This document shows, piece after piece, positions 34,989-47,700 of a DNA stretch of 64,000 bases. Location of the stretch: assembly GCA_016508695.1 (NCBI GenBank), contig VNKQ01000013.1, positions 1,178,001-1,242,000 of the forward strand. The letters run 5' to 3'. The translations under genes and the position numbers were made by a program. The notes beneath the pieces were generated by a model. It had not been told where the DNA came from, searched no databases, and saw nothing but the letters and a program-made list of their open reading frames with translations. How positions within the stretch are numbered: position 1 is the stretch's first letter; each line of letters starts with the position of its first letter. This stretch comes from Hyphodiscus hymeniophilus (Eukaryota; Ascomycota; Leotiomycetes; Helotiales; Hyphodiscaceae).

Positions 34989-35825
34989 GGGCAAGGGGAG
35001 GGAGGAAAGTGAGGAAGAGAGGAGGGTGAGGACACCCCTCTGGCACCTCCGGGCAGCAGTTTCGGCGTGTATTGATTGACTCGACACTTCGACACTGGAG
35101 AGTTTCCAATAATTCAGGTGGAAAAGCAGCGTCAAAACTCAATAGTTCGGGGACTACCTCCGTAGGTCTATGCTGTCGCTCCAGCCACAGCCAGGGCATA
35201 GATGGGGAAACGATCGTCGAGAGAAAGGTGGCGACGACGACGATTCATCACCCGCTTTCAAACATGGCCCTTCTGACTCCTGGCAAAATGCCTGCAAGAC
35301 CCCCCCGTCGACTGGACTCTGGCGTGGCTATTGGCCCCGCCAGACGGCTTGAGGAGCGGATTACAACATACTCAGTCAGTATCAGCTGTTGCGAGTACTG
35401 TACTGACTGAGTACAACGACACTCATGTCTCCAGCAGTATGGACGACTACGGTGGTAAATGCGATACGATACGATTCGCTGCCTGAGCCGCTGTTGAAAC
35501 CCACGTACACACGTACAGACCGAGTCACGCAGTCTAGATCACCTCTGCGCTGCTACCGGGCATTATCTGGTACCATCACACATCTCGCATTCACAGCATC
35601 CTACCCACTGTACGCACGCTACCACGGTCGCCTACGGATACCTTACTCAGTAGGTAGTAGGTACCTACTCCCCTCTGTAACTGTGCCCTACAGGCTACAG
35701 ATACGGGGTTCGTTCTGTGCTCCCGCGGAGCTCCACCACCAGTCACCCTCGCTCGTTCTACTTGTCTGAGACACGGATGTCTGGTAGTTGTTGGCGACAT
35801 CTCCCGCACTCCCCCAATCATGGAG

Positions 35826-35888
35826 AAGCTTTAAAGCTTTGAAACTTTGGAGTTTTGAGCTTCTCAAGCTTTAGAGCTCTGAAGCTCG
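35826..35888. repeat. Degenerate AAGCTTT repeat cluster
   Basis: Six or more near-copies of AAGCTTT, GAAACTTT and AAGCTTTAGAGCTC occur in 63 bp. Many are self-complementary, so the stretch can fold into alternative hairpins. Confidence 0.6.
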
Positions 35889-38800
35889 CAACAGGATCCG
35901 CTCATGCGCCTGAATGATACTGAACGGGCTCTGTTCTTTCCTCTCTAATCTTACCCACAACGCCCATTTGCTCCTGTCATTTCCTGTGGTGCGACGAAGC
36001 GAAAGCCATCCGTCCCCCCAAATCCAGAGCTACCGAGTACTTAGCTACCAAGGTATCCGCGCGGACTTCGGTTCGGTCAAAGGCGTCTTGGGAGTAGTTT
36101 TTGCCTATCTTTCCGTCGCTGTTCCTGTTCTCTCCTCCTGCCAACGAAGCTGATAGCAGGCCAAAAGGAGGTACTTCAGTTGTTCATCATCCCATCCAGA
36201 CAGCCCAAAATTACACAGCCACAGTTGTCCAGCTAGCACATAGCTTAATCGCAAATGGGCTGGTGGCTTTCTCTTGGGGTGCGCGCGATTTGGATGAAAG
36301 GTTCTCAAGCCACTTCGATCGACAGCTTGACTGCTTTCTTCCGGTAGACGCGATCACTGATCTGATCGCGAGCCTGGGTTTTCGAGCTAATGAGATTCGG
36401 AGATGAGGCGCAAAAGGCCAGGGGTTCCAGCGATGCGTTTTCCCGTCATCTTCGACAAGCTACTGGAATTGCTGTGGCTTCTTTCTCGAAAAGAATTCAT
36501 ATCTTCTTCATGCACCTTGTCCTGGTGTCATGCAATTGCCCCATAGCTAGCAATTGGCTTGTCCCAGCTCTGGATTATGCGATCCTTCAGCAACAAGATG
36601 CTTCCCGGTGCCGACAAGCGCCATCAGGTAGGATCTCCGACTGACCATCTCGGGTCCAATTGATTGGGACAAAGAAACCCCAAATCCGCCAATGCCTTCC
36701 CGAAATGGTGCCTACTGTACCACCGGGAGAACAGCCACACCATCATGCTGCTCTCTTGGGATGAATAATATGCGATTGGCTGCGCTGGCCATCGTGAAGA
36801 ACGGCAGACCTCCTGAAGTTCTGATATGGTTATCCATCCAATTTCCCAGCTCTGCTCAATCCATATTCCGGGATGCTTCTAGAAACGAGGGTTAAATCAC
36901 CCGCGCTTCCTCTAACCGTCCAACGGTCTTGTCCTTTAATGAGTAGGAGTAGTGTCGCGCCGTTGCACGCATGATGATATTCGCAAGGATCGTAGATTAG
37001 TTCGTCAAAGGCTGTCACCCAATCGCAAGGCCTTCTACCCAGCAGCTTGGACGGCCAACGGCCCTTCTGAGGTCGCTTAGCAATTGGGGAGTCTGGGACG
37101 TTGGGTTGGGTGCATGAACTTACCTCTGTACATCACCCGTAATAGTCATCTGATGGGTAAAGTTGCACACTCATTGGTCCACAACGTTTCGAGCTACCAG
37201 AGTGCGCGAAATGAAGCTCGCAGGGCTTATCAACCGCTGGGTGTCAGGAGTCAGGAGGAGTCAGGACTCAGGCAGAGACAAGTTCGACGCCCTGACGCCT
37301 CTTCCCCGAACTCTATTGGACCTCCGTAGGGGTTTCGCTTCAACTACTGGCTTCACGATTGTGACCAAAGTTTTACCGTCCTTTTCTGCCATCAAGCAAC
37401 GGTCCCTCAGCGGGAAGCACAGCCACAGACATGGAACCGACAGACACTTTCGAGATGTCGCCTCGAGCTTCATGTTCCTGATCTAGAGGGAGTGGCTGCA
37501 TTGTGCGGTAAGAGGTTACATCTGTACATCATTCACGGACGGGTCGCTCGGCCCTACGGCTATGACCACCCTCCCAAGATTTGAGGGGCGTGTCACTTAG
37601 GTACAGTACCATACCGTACTAGACAGTCTTGATCATCTCGGCAAGAGGGATTCGATCAGGGGTGAGAATGAACCACGGTTTCTCGATTTGGAAAAATCAC
37701 AATATGCCATCAGCAGGTTCGCAACAACGCTTACCCATGGAATTACAGAGGGAGCAGACCGTGGACTGCATGGTAACGCAACAATTCAACAAGACAATCG
37801 CACTGGAGGTCTAGAAGCCAAACGCCAGAACGACGGACGATCTTTACCCAAAACCCTTCAAGCTGTGGCGTAACCAGTTGTGGCTGTGCCGTCTCCCTTT
37901 CAGATGTCTAGCGGATAGCCATGGTAGCGAACAGAGCTGCTTTAAAACGAACGTACGTACGTACTGTACTATCCTCTTCTCCGCCACATGATAGAGAGAT
38001 TACGTCTACAAAAGACTGCTTTTGCCCCTCGGAGTTTTTAACACACTGATTAGTTTCCCCTCAACTCTTCAGCCACAGTGTGGCTAGAACTCTTGGCTCA
38101 AATCGGCTTTACCGAGTTCTACCATCAGCAATTTGGAAGTAGCCTCTCCTCTCTCCCCTTCTTACATCTGCAACCTTTGAATAGTGGCCTGGTCTGGCCT
38201 GTCTACTGAGCGCTGAAGTCAGGCTTGGCGAAGTAGTGCTTCAAATTCATCTTGGCGATGCTTGGTAAACTTTTGGTAAGCGTCTACCAGGTCCACTATC
38301 ATTATTCTCACCGTTGGTACGCGCTACAGCCCCAGCCAATTTGGCCCAGGACCACCGTCCCACCACAAAAATGTATTATGACCTCCTCCCGTTCCTTAAT
38401 TCACTTGTGCAGTGCGCAACTCTCCGATGAAGAGATTCCATTTTTCGTGCTTAAACATCACTTTATCGAGCAAGTCGTACAATACTCCATTTATCTCCTT
38501 CATTAGCTACACAGCTAAGAGCCGGACCCCGTGTTGACAGCACAGCAGGAAGACATCCGGCTCTACGTGCTCATGGGTATTCTTTCGTCCCGCTGTTTGT
38601 TGACCTCCGCCAAGATTGGTCGTGAGCGCTTCCTGTTGTTGACTTGTCGTCACACGTCCTGCAAACATAACTCCCACTGGGTTGACACTTGGGATATCAA
38701 TAGGTACAGTAGTACCTACGTGTCGCACGCAACTCGTACACACAACACGATCCACCAATATCTGGCGTTCTAGACCGCCCCAATCCTGGGGTAGCGCAGA

Positions 38801-39071
38801 GTCTGAAACACTTGGGAATCAAGTGAGGCTTAATAGACAATCACATAAGTTCCACCTGGTCACCGTTCTAGCTGTGGCTTGACCCTATCAGCCTTTGGGC
38901 AACATTCGCTTTTCCCTTTCGATCTTTGCATGTTTGTTTTTCGAGCGTCGTCTGTTTACACAGACGTCACACCGCTCTCTCTTTGTTCCTCAATCGTACC
39001 ATCCGCGCCAGAGTAGGATAGGCCGCTCGCCCACCTTCGGCTCTCGTCATCAGCCACAGGCCGCCCTAAAT

Positions 39072-39767
39072 ATGAGCAAGGATACTCGAGCTTCACCGAT
39101 TCTGATACAGTACGAGAACGATGAGTCGCAAATCATCCTAATACCCCATCTTATCTCATACCGCTACGCTAGCATTATGAAGTTCGTGGCATTGACTCGG
39201 ACCATGCTTCCCGACTGGGAACTCAACAGGGCCATCCGCCAATTCCATTCTCCTAATCTCACCATTTCTGTCGTCAGGCTCGACGACGCTAAACTTCCGC
39301 GTTGGCAATTTGCGAGGGGGTCCGAATTGTCGCGCCACCACAACTCCACGAGTCCATCGATCCACTAGGAAAAGAGCAATACTTCACCATCATCTTGGGG
39401 GGGTCGTCGACGGCTGATCGGGTACAAGATGATCCACAGAATATGTATGGAACGTTGGATCCAGAAAGAGAAGTTTCTTTAAATAATCCCTTTGCCCTGA
39501 GATCTACAAGCTCTTTCCAGGAGAGATCTTCGGGAAGTTTATTGGAATGAGGTCATTGATGCGAGATGCCCTTCCGAATGGTTAAGCGATGTAAGTGAAC
39601 TCGGCGATGTCACCTTCCAGGGGGCGACTGCCCTGCCGGCAACCGACTGGGCGCCCTTAGCATTCAGCCGGCTCGCGTGGGAGGATAATAATGCCCTACT
39701 CGAGTACTACTCTAGAAGCGTTGTCATCTCAGACAATTTTTCCACCATCTCAAAACTCTTCTGATAC
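39072..39767 (+). pseudogene. Decayed or multi-frame protein-like locus, unknown family
   Basis: From the ATG at 39072 (MSKDTRASPILIQYENDE) a frame runs to 39368. Near 39305 a second frame gives ICEGVRIVAPPQLHESIDPL and FTIILGG, which reads like the natural continuation. It needs a one-base shift near AACTTCCGCGTTGGCA. That frame ends at 39550. A third open stretch, with no ATG, continues to a stop near 39765 (GDVTFQGATALP, then WAPLAFSRLAWEDNN). The pieces are protein-like in composition but cannot be joined by convincing splice sites. A frameshifted gene remnant is my best reading; an active gene with unusual introns is the alternative. I recognise no domain for certain. Confidence 0.35.
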
Positions 39768-40397
39768 TTCGCGCGCGAGTTAGGGGAAAGTCTTGTCCAC
39801 AACGGACCTTGTCCTGTATCAAGGAGCCATAAACGGCTTATCATTGCCTACTATGCTATCCTGGGATACTTCCACTAATTCTATTCTTGGTACTGCATGA
39901 AGTACTGCATGAGGAGCTGCAATAGCATGTACAGTTCCGGGAGTGGTCGGAGAAGAGCAGTATATTTATATTGACAGTGTCCGTGCAAAGCCCATTCTCC
40001 TGCCCCTCATGAAGAGCGTTGGCTCGAGCTGGCAGCCTTGGAGGTATGGTCACCGGTTCACGGAAATCGAACAGGTTAGGATCGGTTCTCAACGACGATG
40101 GTAAACTGTCGCGGATATGCAGCGAAGATGTGAAACGTTATAATGAACACAATGGAATGGTCCGGCCATAGAACGATGGACGCTGGAAAGGAGAGGGGAG
40201 AGAGGGATCGGCTCAATAGCATACAATTATATGCCGTCCACTCAAAGGATTGCAAACCCTTAGTGATCAGAATGCATTCATTGATCGTTTCGCACTGCAT
40301 TATGGCATAAGAGGGCATGCAGTGACGTCTTGAGGCCTTGCGTGTGTTCATTTCGGTATCTCTCCTACACTATCAAGAACCAACATCGAAGAAATAT
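39768..40397. other. Intergenic, nothing recognised
   Basis: It contains a short direct duplication, GTACTGCATGA (about 39891-39911), and no coding signal. Confidence 0.4.
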
Positions 40398-40827
40398 TTA
40401 GAGAAGAGCAACAGCGTCATTCGTAGCAACCGCGAAATCAGGACGTGTGGACTTGCGAGCCAGGTTCTCGGTCAACTTTCGAACACGCTCTTTCCCTTCC
40501 TTCGCACTTACGAGAGTATCCCTCCTCTCTGCAAGCTGGACTCGCTTACGAAGCTCTTCTGACTTCGCGTGGGCATATTCTCAAAGTATCCTTGTTGTCA
40601 GCTTATGTCGTATATAGCTCATAGCAATAAGTTGCCAGAATACCTTCCACTCGAGAAGATACCACGCACTTTGTATACAAGGCTATGTATGCTGCCTCGC
40701 TCCCTCGATGAGATGCGGCTCTGGAGGCTGCCTTCTCTAGCCGCGCATTGGACAGAGATCGGTCCCGTGGAAAAACGATAGGTTGATGAGAACTCCTTGA
40801 GGATAAACTTCCCCACAAGATAATCAA
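40398..40827 (-). CDS. Candidate spliced small protein, coiled-coil tail, unknown function
   Basis: Two exons, 40827-40644 and 40579-40398, would give 121 residues. The 64-bp intron has a GTATTC donor (weak), a GCTGAC branch and a TTTGAG acceptor. It joins SSRVE to EYAHAKSEELRKRVQ in frame. The second exon is highly charged and helical (RVQLAERRD, KEGKERVRKLTENLARK), consistent with a coiled coil. The first exon is serine/alanine-rich. The start is uncertain and a further upstream exon is possible. Without the intron neither half is remarkable, so support rests on frame continuity and composition only. No family recognised. Confidence 0.35.
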
Positions 40828-41162
40828 GCATCACGAGATAATGAAGTTGCATTTGGCAACTTGATAACTTCATCATTTTGCATCGCAATTCAAGTCTCGC
40901 AACTTAGTTCTCCAAATTTGTCTGCGTTGACCAAACCGTGAGTCTTGTGGCTCTATTCTCTACCGGCCCCCGTCGAAATTTCTTGGTCCATTATCTGGCG
41001 GCTTATCGCAGGCGGAGAGAACGTCACCGGCCTGCTTGGCTGCGACGCAATTCAGACGACCATCTTCGTGCAAACATCTAGCAGGAAACCCAGGCGGATA
41101 TCTAAACATCTGAGCTGCCATTCCTGCACTCCTCCATCTACTTCGCACTATACTAGTCAGCC
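40828..41162. other. OSBP promoter region
   Basis: A 335-bp stretch upstream of the oxysterol-binding protein start. It contains an inverted repeat (ATGAAGTT and AACTTCAT arms) at about 40842-40874. No other feature. Confidence 0.4.
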
Positions 41163-42851
41163 ATGGCTTCGACTTCTTCGGGTTCCTACGAGGCCTCCCC
41201 AGCCTCGACGGCACCTTCAACCGCCTCCGAATCCTCTCTTAACCCCTCCGCCGCAGCAGAGAAACCCCCAGATGATACTTCGAAGCTGCGTATGTTCTTG
41301 GGCATCTTGCGAAAGTACGTTCCCTTCATAGACAAGGCAGATCAAGGTCTTCATGGCATGCCACACCGCTATCTGAGCGGCAATGCGCCAGCCTTCCTTT
41401 TGATCTACTTGGAAGAGGCCGTGGATAACTCGAGAGATATATCTATGAGAATGGCTTGTTGATATACTTTCTTCTCACAGGTTCATCGGCGTTGCAGACA
41501 TTGCTTCGGTCCGATTTTCGTTACCCGCTCAGCTCTTAGAGCCTACACCGAATCTCGAGTACTGGAATTACCTCGACCAGCCGAATACCTTTATCGCAAT
41601 TGGTGACTCGGACGATGCCTTGGATAGGATGCTGGAAGTCCTGCGATTTTGGTTTACCAAGGACCTGAAATACGTCAAGGGGAAACCATGCAAGCCTTAC
41701 AATTCTGCGTTGGGCGAGTTTTTCAGGGTAAGAGGCTAGAAGGGAGCATATAACAAAGCTTTGTGGCTGATCGTTGAATAGTGCAATTGGGAAGTTGAAG
41801 ATAGTGCCCCGCCTATCGACACAGGGAGCATGCAAACTGCGCCGAGTAGTTCTGCATCTTCCTTCAAGTCGGCCAAACAGACCCCACTAGCCTCGAAGAA
41901 TGCCTCTACCACTACGATTCCGAAGCCTGCTACAAGGCTCGATCATCCGATACGTGTGTCATATCTGACGGAACAGACATCTCACCATCCTCCAGTCTCA
42001 GCTTTCTTCGTTGACTGCCCCGAGAAGGGACTTACGGCTCGAGGCTTTGATCAATTGTCCGCAAAGTTCACAGGCACCAGTATCAAAGTCACGCCCGGCG
42101 AACATAACTTGGGTATCTTTATCACCCTTGCGAAGCGTGATAATGAACAATATCAGCTCACGCATCCCGCGGCCCATCTTGGAGGGCTACTGCGTGGTGC
42201 CTTGAACGTCACTGTTGGCGACCAATGCTATATTTCCTGTGCCAAGACCAAGATAAAGACTATCCTCCACTATATCGAAGAAGGCTGGCTCGGAAAGACG
42301 CAAAACAAGGTCGAAGGCGTAGTCTTTTCCTATGACCCTGATAACGATGATAAGACCAGGATACGAGATGTCCCAGAAAAGGATGTCCTTGCGCGAATCA
42401 CCGGAAACTGGAAAGAGAAGCTATACTTCTCTCTCGGTCCAAACAATGTATGTGTCCCCTTGTTCCCACGTCTTCAACACGAGCTGACAGAAAAAAGGAT
42501 ACTCAACACCTCATCATGGACCTAACCCCCCTCTCCGTAGCACCCAAGATCCTCCCCCCGTCCGAGAAGCAACTCCCCAACGAATCCCTACGCTTCTGGT
42601 CGGGCGTCACAGACGCCATAGCGTCGAGGCAGTTCTCACGCGCCACAACACTGAAGCAGGAACTGGAGGAGCGGCAGAGAGAGAAGGCGAAAGAGCGCGA
42701 AGGGAACGGCACGACGTGGCACCCTCGCTTCTTCACCGGCGCTGTCACCCCCCTAGGGAAGCCGGAACTGACGGAGGAGGGAAGGGAGGCTCTGAAGGCG
42801 CTGCAGGAGCAGAGGTGGGATCTGAAAGAGAGTGATATCACCGGTGCATAG
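41163..42851 (+). CDS. Oxysterol-binding protein, short Osh4/Kes1-like type
   Basis: Four exons: 41163-41314, 41481-41727, 41782-42447 and 42498-42851, giving 472 residues. These soluble proteins exchange sterol for PI4P between membranes (Golgi/ER). After a serine/proline-rich N-terminus of about 45 residues comes the lid and barrel: VRFSLPAQLLEPTPNLEYWNYL, KPYNSALGEFF, and the family signature EQTSHHPP (197-204) that binds the PI4P phosphate. VAPKILPPSEKQLPNESLRFW and FWSGVTDAI are in exon 4. There is no PH or ankyrin domain, so it is the minimal form. The exon 4 acceptor was placed at AAAAAAG before GAT because only that keeps frame. Intron 1 is 166 bp. A poly-serine insertion lies after CNWEVEDSAPP. 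Confidence 0.92.
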
Positions 42852-44711
42852 GAGTGTCCGTCACCGAATGGAGGGGAGTCTTGAATACAGGGATCTGTGG
42901 ATATCTGATAGAGCAGAAGATGGGCTGTGTGTTTTTTTCCTTTTTCAGATGAGACGCTGTTTCCCTTCCATGTCCACGGATATGCATTGCGCTCGTTTTT
43001 ATCATCGTGGGCGTTTTTCTCCCCGGGGCTTTTCTCACGAGTCAGATCATGCCAAGTCGGACCATCCAGAGAGTAGAGAGGAGTATAGTATATACCGCAT
43101 AGATGTTGGCTACTAGGCAATCGAGACATCTGTATATTCGGATTTTCCATCGTCAGATGTATTTCAGAGCCTTTGATTCAGGAAACTTCTCGCATCGTTG
43201 CCCCCTATGAGCAGATGTTCTCTAGGCATGAACAGAACCATGCACCTATCGTTTTCAAATTCGATCATGTACCCAGCCCCTATCCCAGACAGGGATTGAA
43301 TGGATCAACCCGTCTTTACGACCCTATCTCCTGTCGGATTTCGAATCCCTCCTATCCTCTGCGCCCGCCATCGCTGTCGAGTCCGACGCTCGCTTCTCCT
43401 CCCCCGTTTTCTAGCTAAGCTGTCCATCTACTCCCTACCCCAGCCTCACAGCGATAAGAGCGCCAGTAGCCTTCCAAAGCACTCGAGCGCCTCGTCCAAG
43501 CTATCTCTTGGAGATCCCTCGTCTATGCCAGGATTCTTGGGTGGGGGGCGTTCCGCGCGGACTGGGAGGGGGAAGATATGTGAAACTGTGAATAAAAACT
43601 CAGTCTACGGATCTATCTGCCTCGCCGGATAAGGCTTCGTGTAGCCAAGGTAGCTAGGTAGGTAGGTGGTCGTGGTTGTAGATATATGAGGCTTTGACTT
43701 GACCTCAGACCATGCCGTGTAGGGCTTTCTGATCAAATGTCGAGGAGGATGGTTGAGTCGTGTGGGGGGAGGATTTGGCTGCTATGGGAATGGGAATGCG
43801 AATGGCCAGACCACCGTAAAAATTGTGAGAGTGTACCTTGAGGCAGTCTTAAGGTGCGAGTCTGCGAGAGCGACTGCAAAACGGCGCCAAGTAGAACAAA
43901 CAATAAGCAGGGCTTTTGAGACTCGAAAGAGCGAGAGGCGGTTCAGCACGATGCTGAGTGCTTGCATCCTCTTCTTGGGATTACCGTGGTGTCTTTTCGA
44001 GGACGAATGAAGAACATGTCTAGCGAGCTGCGAAGAGGAGGCGAATGATACTGAATGCTCGTTTTATGAGGTGTTCTCTTACATTGGTTCAAGCTTTCCA
44101 TTGAACAGATTCAGATGACGATTCTCATTTCTCCATTCTTGTGGATGAGAGATGATATCATCACTCAAGGAGACTTATTGCTTCTAAGACCCAGTGATCT
44201 CGTGTCTCGATCAGCTTCGGATCGAATAAAGGCAACGAACCTCATTATTGAAACCAAATATTTGGACGGAACGATTTGTAGTACAAAGAAGTGTGGAAGC
44301 GTGACTGAGCGTTTATATTCGCTGCTGCAACTCATTCTCAAAGCCAGATCGCGAGATGTCATATTTTCTATTTGGAAGGGTACTTCGGCGTGAAGGGAGA
44401 CGAGTGGCATGAGCAGAGTGAAAGCTGTCTTTCATTCGTTTCAAATGCTGACAGTTCTGACTTCTCAGCATTCATGTCTAATTGGAACTTGCGCAGTAAT
44501 GAACCTTTAATATCGATCTCAATCCTCATCTACCATCATATATGGCAAGACGTCGTAGCTATCTTCTCACAACTCACCCCTCCCGTAGAAGTTGTGACCG
44601 AGATGAACTTCCCGGGTTTGTAAAAAGGGTATGTCTTGATTCATGATATCCACTCTGACGATCTTGGTTGTCAACAAGACAAGGCAGTTTTGGGTATATT
44701 GTCGCCTAAAG
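42852..44711. other. Intergenic, OSBP 3' and ankyrin gene 3' flanks
   Basis: This 1.9-kb convergent spacer has only short frames. The 215-residue minus-strand frame at 42503-43150 overlaps OSBP exon 4 antisense and is a shadow. Nothing else was recognised. Confidence 0.5.
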
Positions 44712-47700
44712 TCATGTTCCTCGCTTCGACTTACTGGCGGTCAGCTTACTGCTCGCGATGAGCATTCTGCTCTCGATGAGCATTCTGCTCTCGATGAGCA
44801 TTCTGCTCTCGATGAGCATTCTGCACCCCTCGTAGTCTTCTATCCGATTTCCGGGGCGTTCTTCCTCGTCCTCCAGACTTTCGAATTTTGTTTTCAGAAC
44901 AGCGTTCAGCGTCGTCGCAAAGAACGGGTAAAAATATTTCAACAGATATTCCGTGACGTCTCTTCGACCGAATCGGAAGGCCGTACGGAGCGCATCTCCC
45001 CCGATCTCAAGGCAGTATAACTTATAAGTCCGAATAATGAGATCAACAATATCAACTGCACCCCTCTTGCACGCAATCCTTAAAGCTCTCTCGGCTTTGT
45101 GGTTCTTTAATTCGTTTGCTCTCTCCAACGACATATGGTCTAAGAACCACTGAACGGTTATCTTATCGGCAAAACGTACAGCTTGGTGTAGAGGCAGCCA
45201 TCCATTGCCCGCCTTGCTCCAGATGCTTGCGCCATGTTCTAGTAGCACAGTTGCAATATCAGTCTTGCCGTAGCCAGCAATAGCATGAATCGGCAGTCGC
45301 CAATCGCCAAATTCTTGTTGAGTCTTGTGATCGTACCCGAATTGTTTATTGACGTTCGCACCACTTTGAATAAGGAATCCGACAAATTCTGGTGTGGACG
45401 ATGAGAGAGCAAGAAAAAGTGTTTCTTCCTCATCCAGTATCTTGCCAACCGGTTCGATCTTTGGGCATCGTGCCACGAGCTTTCGCACCGTCTCCCACCT
45501 GCCGGCAATCTGAGCTTCTTTGAGGACCGCTCTGCCAGCAGTTGAGGAACACAAGTCTAGCTCTGAACGCGATACCACAAGATCATCAAGTATGGTTGCA
45601 GAAAAAGCCTGCACAGCTTCTTCTAATAACCCTACATTTTTATGCAATGTGCAAGAGTACATGAACTTAGCTCCACAAGCCAAAAGGGTCGCCGTGGCAT
45701 TCTTGGCCTTTTGGTGAATTGCGAGTCCAAGAGGGGTCCGACCATAATTATCGAGAAGCTCAAGATTCGCTCCAGCAACAATTAACACCCGAAGCATCTC
45801 CAAGCCAGTCGAGCTGATGGCAGAATGCAAAGGTCGCTCCCATCGGTTTAGATCCGGAGATTTAAGACTTCGGTATCTCAGAGGAGAATCCACAGCAGAT
45901 TGAGGCGAGCATTTGAGTAATGCTAAGACGGCAGGAACCTTGCCAGACGTTAAGGCAACGTGAAGGGCAGTCTTCCCCAAATGGTCCACCGTATCGATGC
46001 CGGGATGTATCAAACAATCACAACTTGCGAGCCAGTTCAACCGTTGTTTTTCTGCACTGAAGCAGCCTGCATTGAAGCAGCCCTGTTTATGCTCTGTAGT
46101 TCGAATGTTGTCAAGTATGAGCTTGACCATACGCCCTTCGTCGTCGCCCAGCAAGACTGCCCGGTGTAGAATAGTCTCACCTAAACGACCACGATGGTGC
46201 AAGGGGTCGGGGTCTCGGGCTAACATAAACTTCCCGACGAAGACTCCTGTTGAAAAAGATCGAAATGCAAAAAGCAGTGGGGTATCAGCTTCACAATCTC
46301 GGCGGTGGACAGGAGCCCCACGTGAACATAGTAACTTGACACAATCAATCCATCCCTCATAAGCTGCATAGTGCAAAGCACTGCGTAAGCAGTCGTCTGT
46401 TGCTGCAATATTGGCGCCGGAATCGAGAAGGATTTCGAGAATCTCAGAGTCACCAAGCTGAGCAGCGACTATTGCAGGGGTTCTGCCGTTTTGGTGATGG
46501 CGGTCTTCGATGTCGCTGCCGGCTCCAATGAGTAACCTCACGTCTGCAATATCACCACGGTACACAGCTCGTATCAAAGCTGGCGGTGTATGTCTGGGGT
46601 CGTACTTCGTCAATGCTACGTTTTCAGACGCTCTCCTCTCTTTCCGAGGTTCTTGAACGTCTAGAGCGTGTCCTTGAATTGGAACGGTCTCTGAATTTGG
46701 GGTCTCTCCGGAGTCTGAATAACGTTCTTGTTTTGAATTCTCGTTCAGTTCTACGCCTCCTTTCGAGTCAGGAACTGCTCCCGAGCCAACATCTTTTCCC
46801 GTATCAAAAAATGCGAGAACAGGGGCCTTGTGATTCTCGTCGACCTCAAAAGTTCCGGGCATGATACTATCGATATCACCACTGCGCTGCCGCTCTGTGA
46901 TGATCAGATCGTGTGTTATAAGCCCAGGATCTGTTTCAGCTACAGTGGGTAGCACTCCGGCTGGTTTTGGAGTCACTGCGCCAGGAATATCGGTATCGGG
47001 TTTATGGATGCTGGCTTCCTCGCAGACTTCATTTGAGATGCTAGTGGCTTCCACAATTAAAGCTGGCTTTTTTGGAGATAGTGGAGCTCGGTCTGATATG
47101 AAGACTGACATATCGGGAGCTAGAGCAGCTTGCTCGTTAACATTTATAAGTGATGGCCTAGCTTCGTCGTTCTGGAAGGAAGGTGGGCGGTCTCCTCCAT
47201 CGCTCCTATCCACGTCGGAGGATATCGACAGTTGCAAAAGCGCCGCCTCGACGTTATTGATATTATTTTTGACGTCCGATATCGACCCGCTGTCTTCTGT
47301 CAGCTGGAAGCTAGTAAATTCATCTTCGAAATGGGACACTGACGTCTGCAGAACGAGTAGAAGCAACTGTAAGGCGCTCGACTGTGCTCTCAATTGAACA
47401 AGATGTTCTTTCATCGCATCATCATTCCAAATCAGCTTCACCTTGTCCATCCTACCCAACGGCCTATTGTCCCGCAACGGATCCATATCGTCCTGAAGGC
47501 CTTTTATGGCTCTCTTGAAGCCCCTCACCGCCCTCTCAAATGTTCGTGGGAGCGACTTGTTCGTATCCCATCGTGAGTCGAGGGCGGAGGCATCATGCAT
47601 CCTATCGTAGTCGAACAAATCAGCATTTGCTTGACTTGATTCAACGACCCGGAAGGAGAATCATGGAGCAATTGCAACGTACATTAAGTTTGCCAACTCC

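Larger units (their letters stand above)
34245..39071. other. 4.8-kb gene-poor region upstream of the CP2 gene
   Basis: No gene could be supported. It includes the CP2 promoter. Local features are a GGTCGGTA tandem repeat (34959-34988), a run of AAGCTTT-like near-repeats (35826-35888), an ACGT run (about 37951-37960) and an inverted repeat GCGATCA/TGATCGC near 36349-36368. Open frames such as 36101-36406 and 37163-37486 have no domain signature and no consistent introns. Confidence 0.5.

Noticed and set aside
42503..43150. 215-residue minus-strand frame
   Set aside because: It is antisense to the last OSBP exon and has no family signature.
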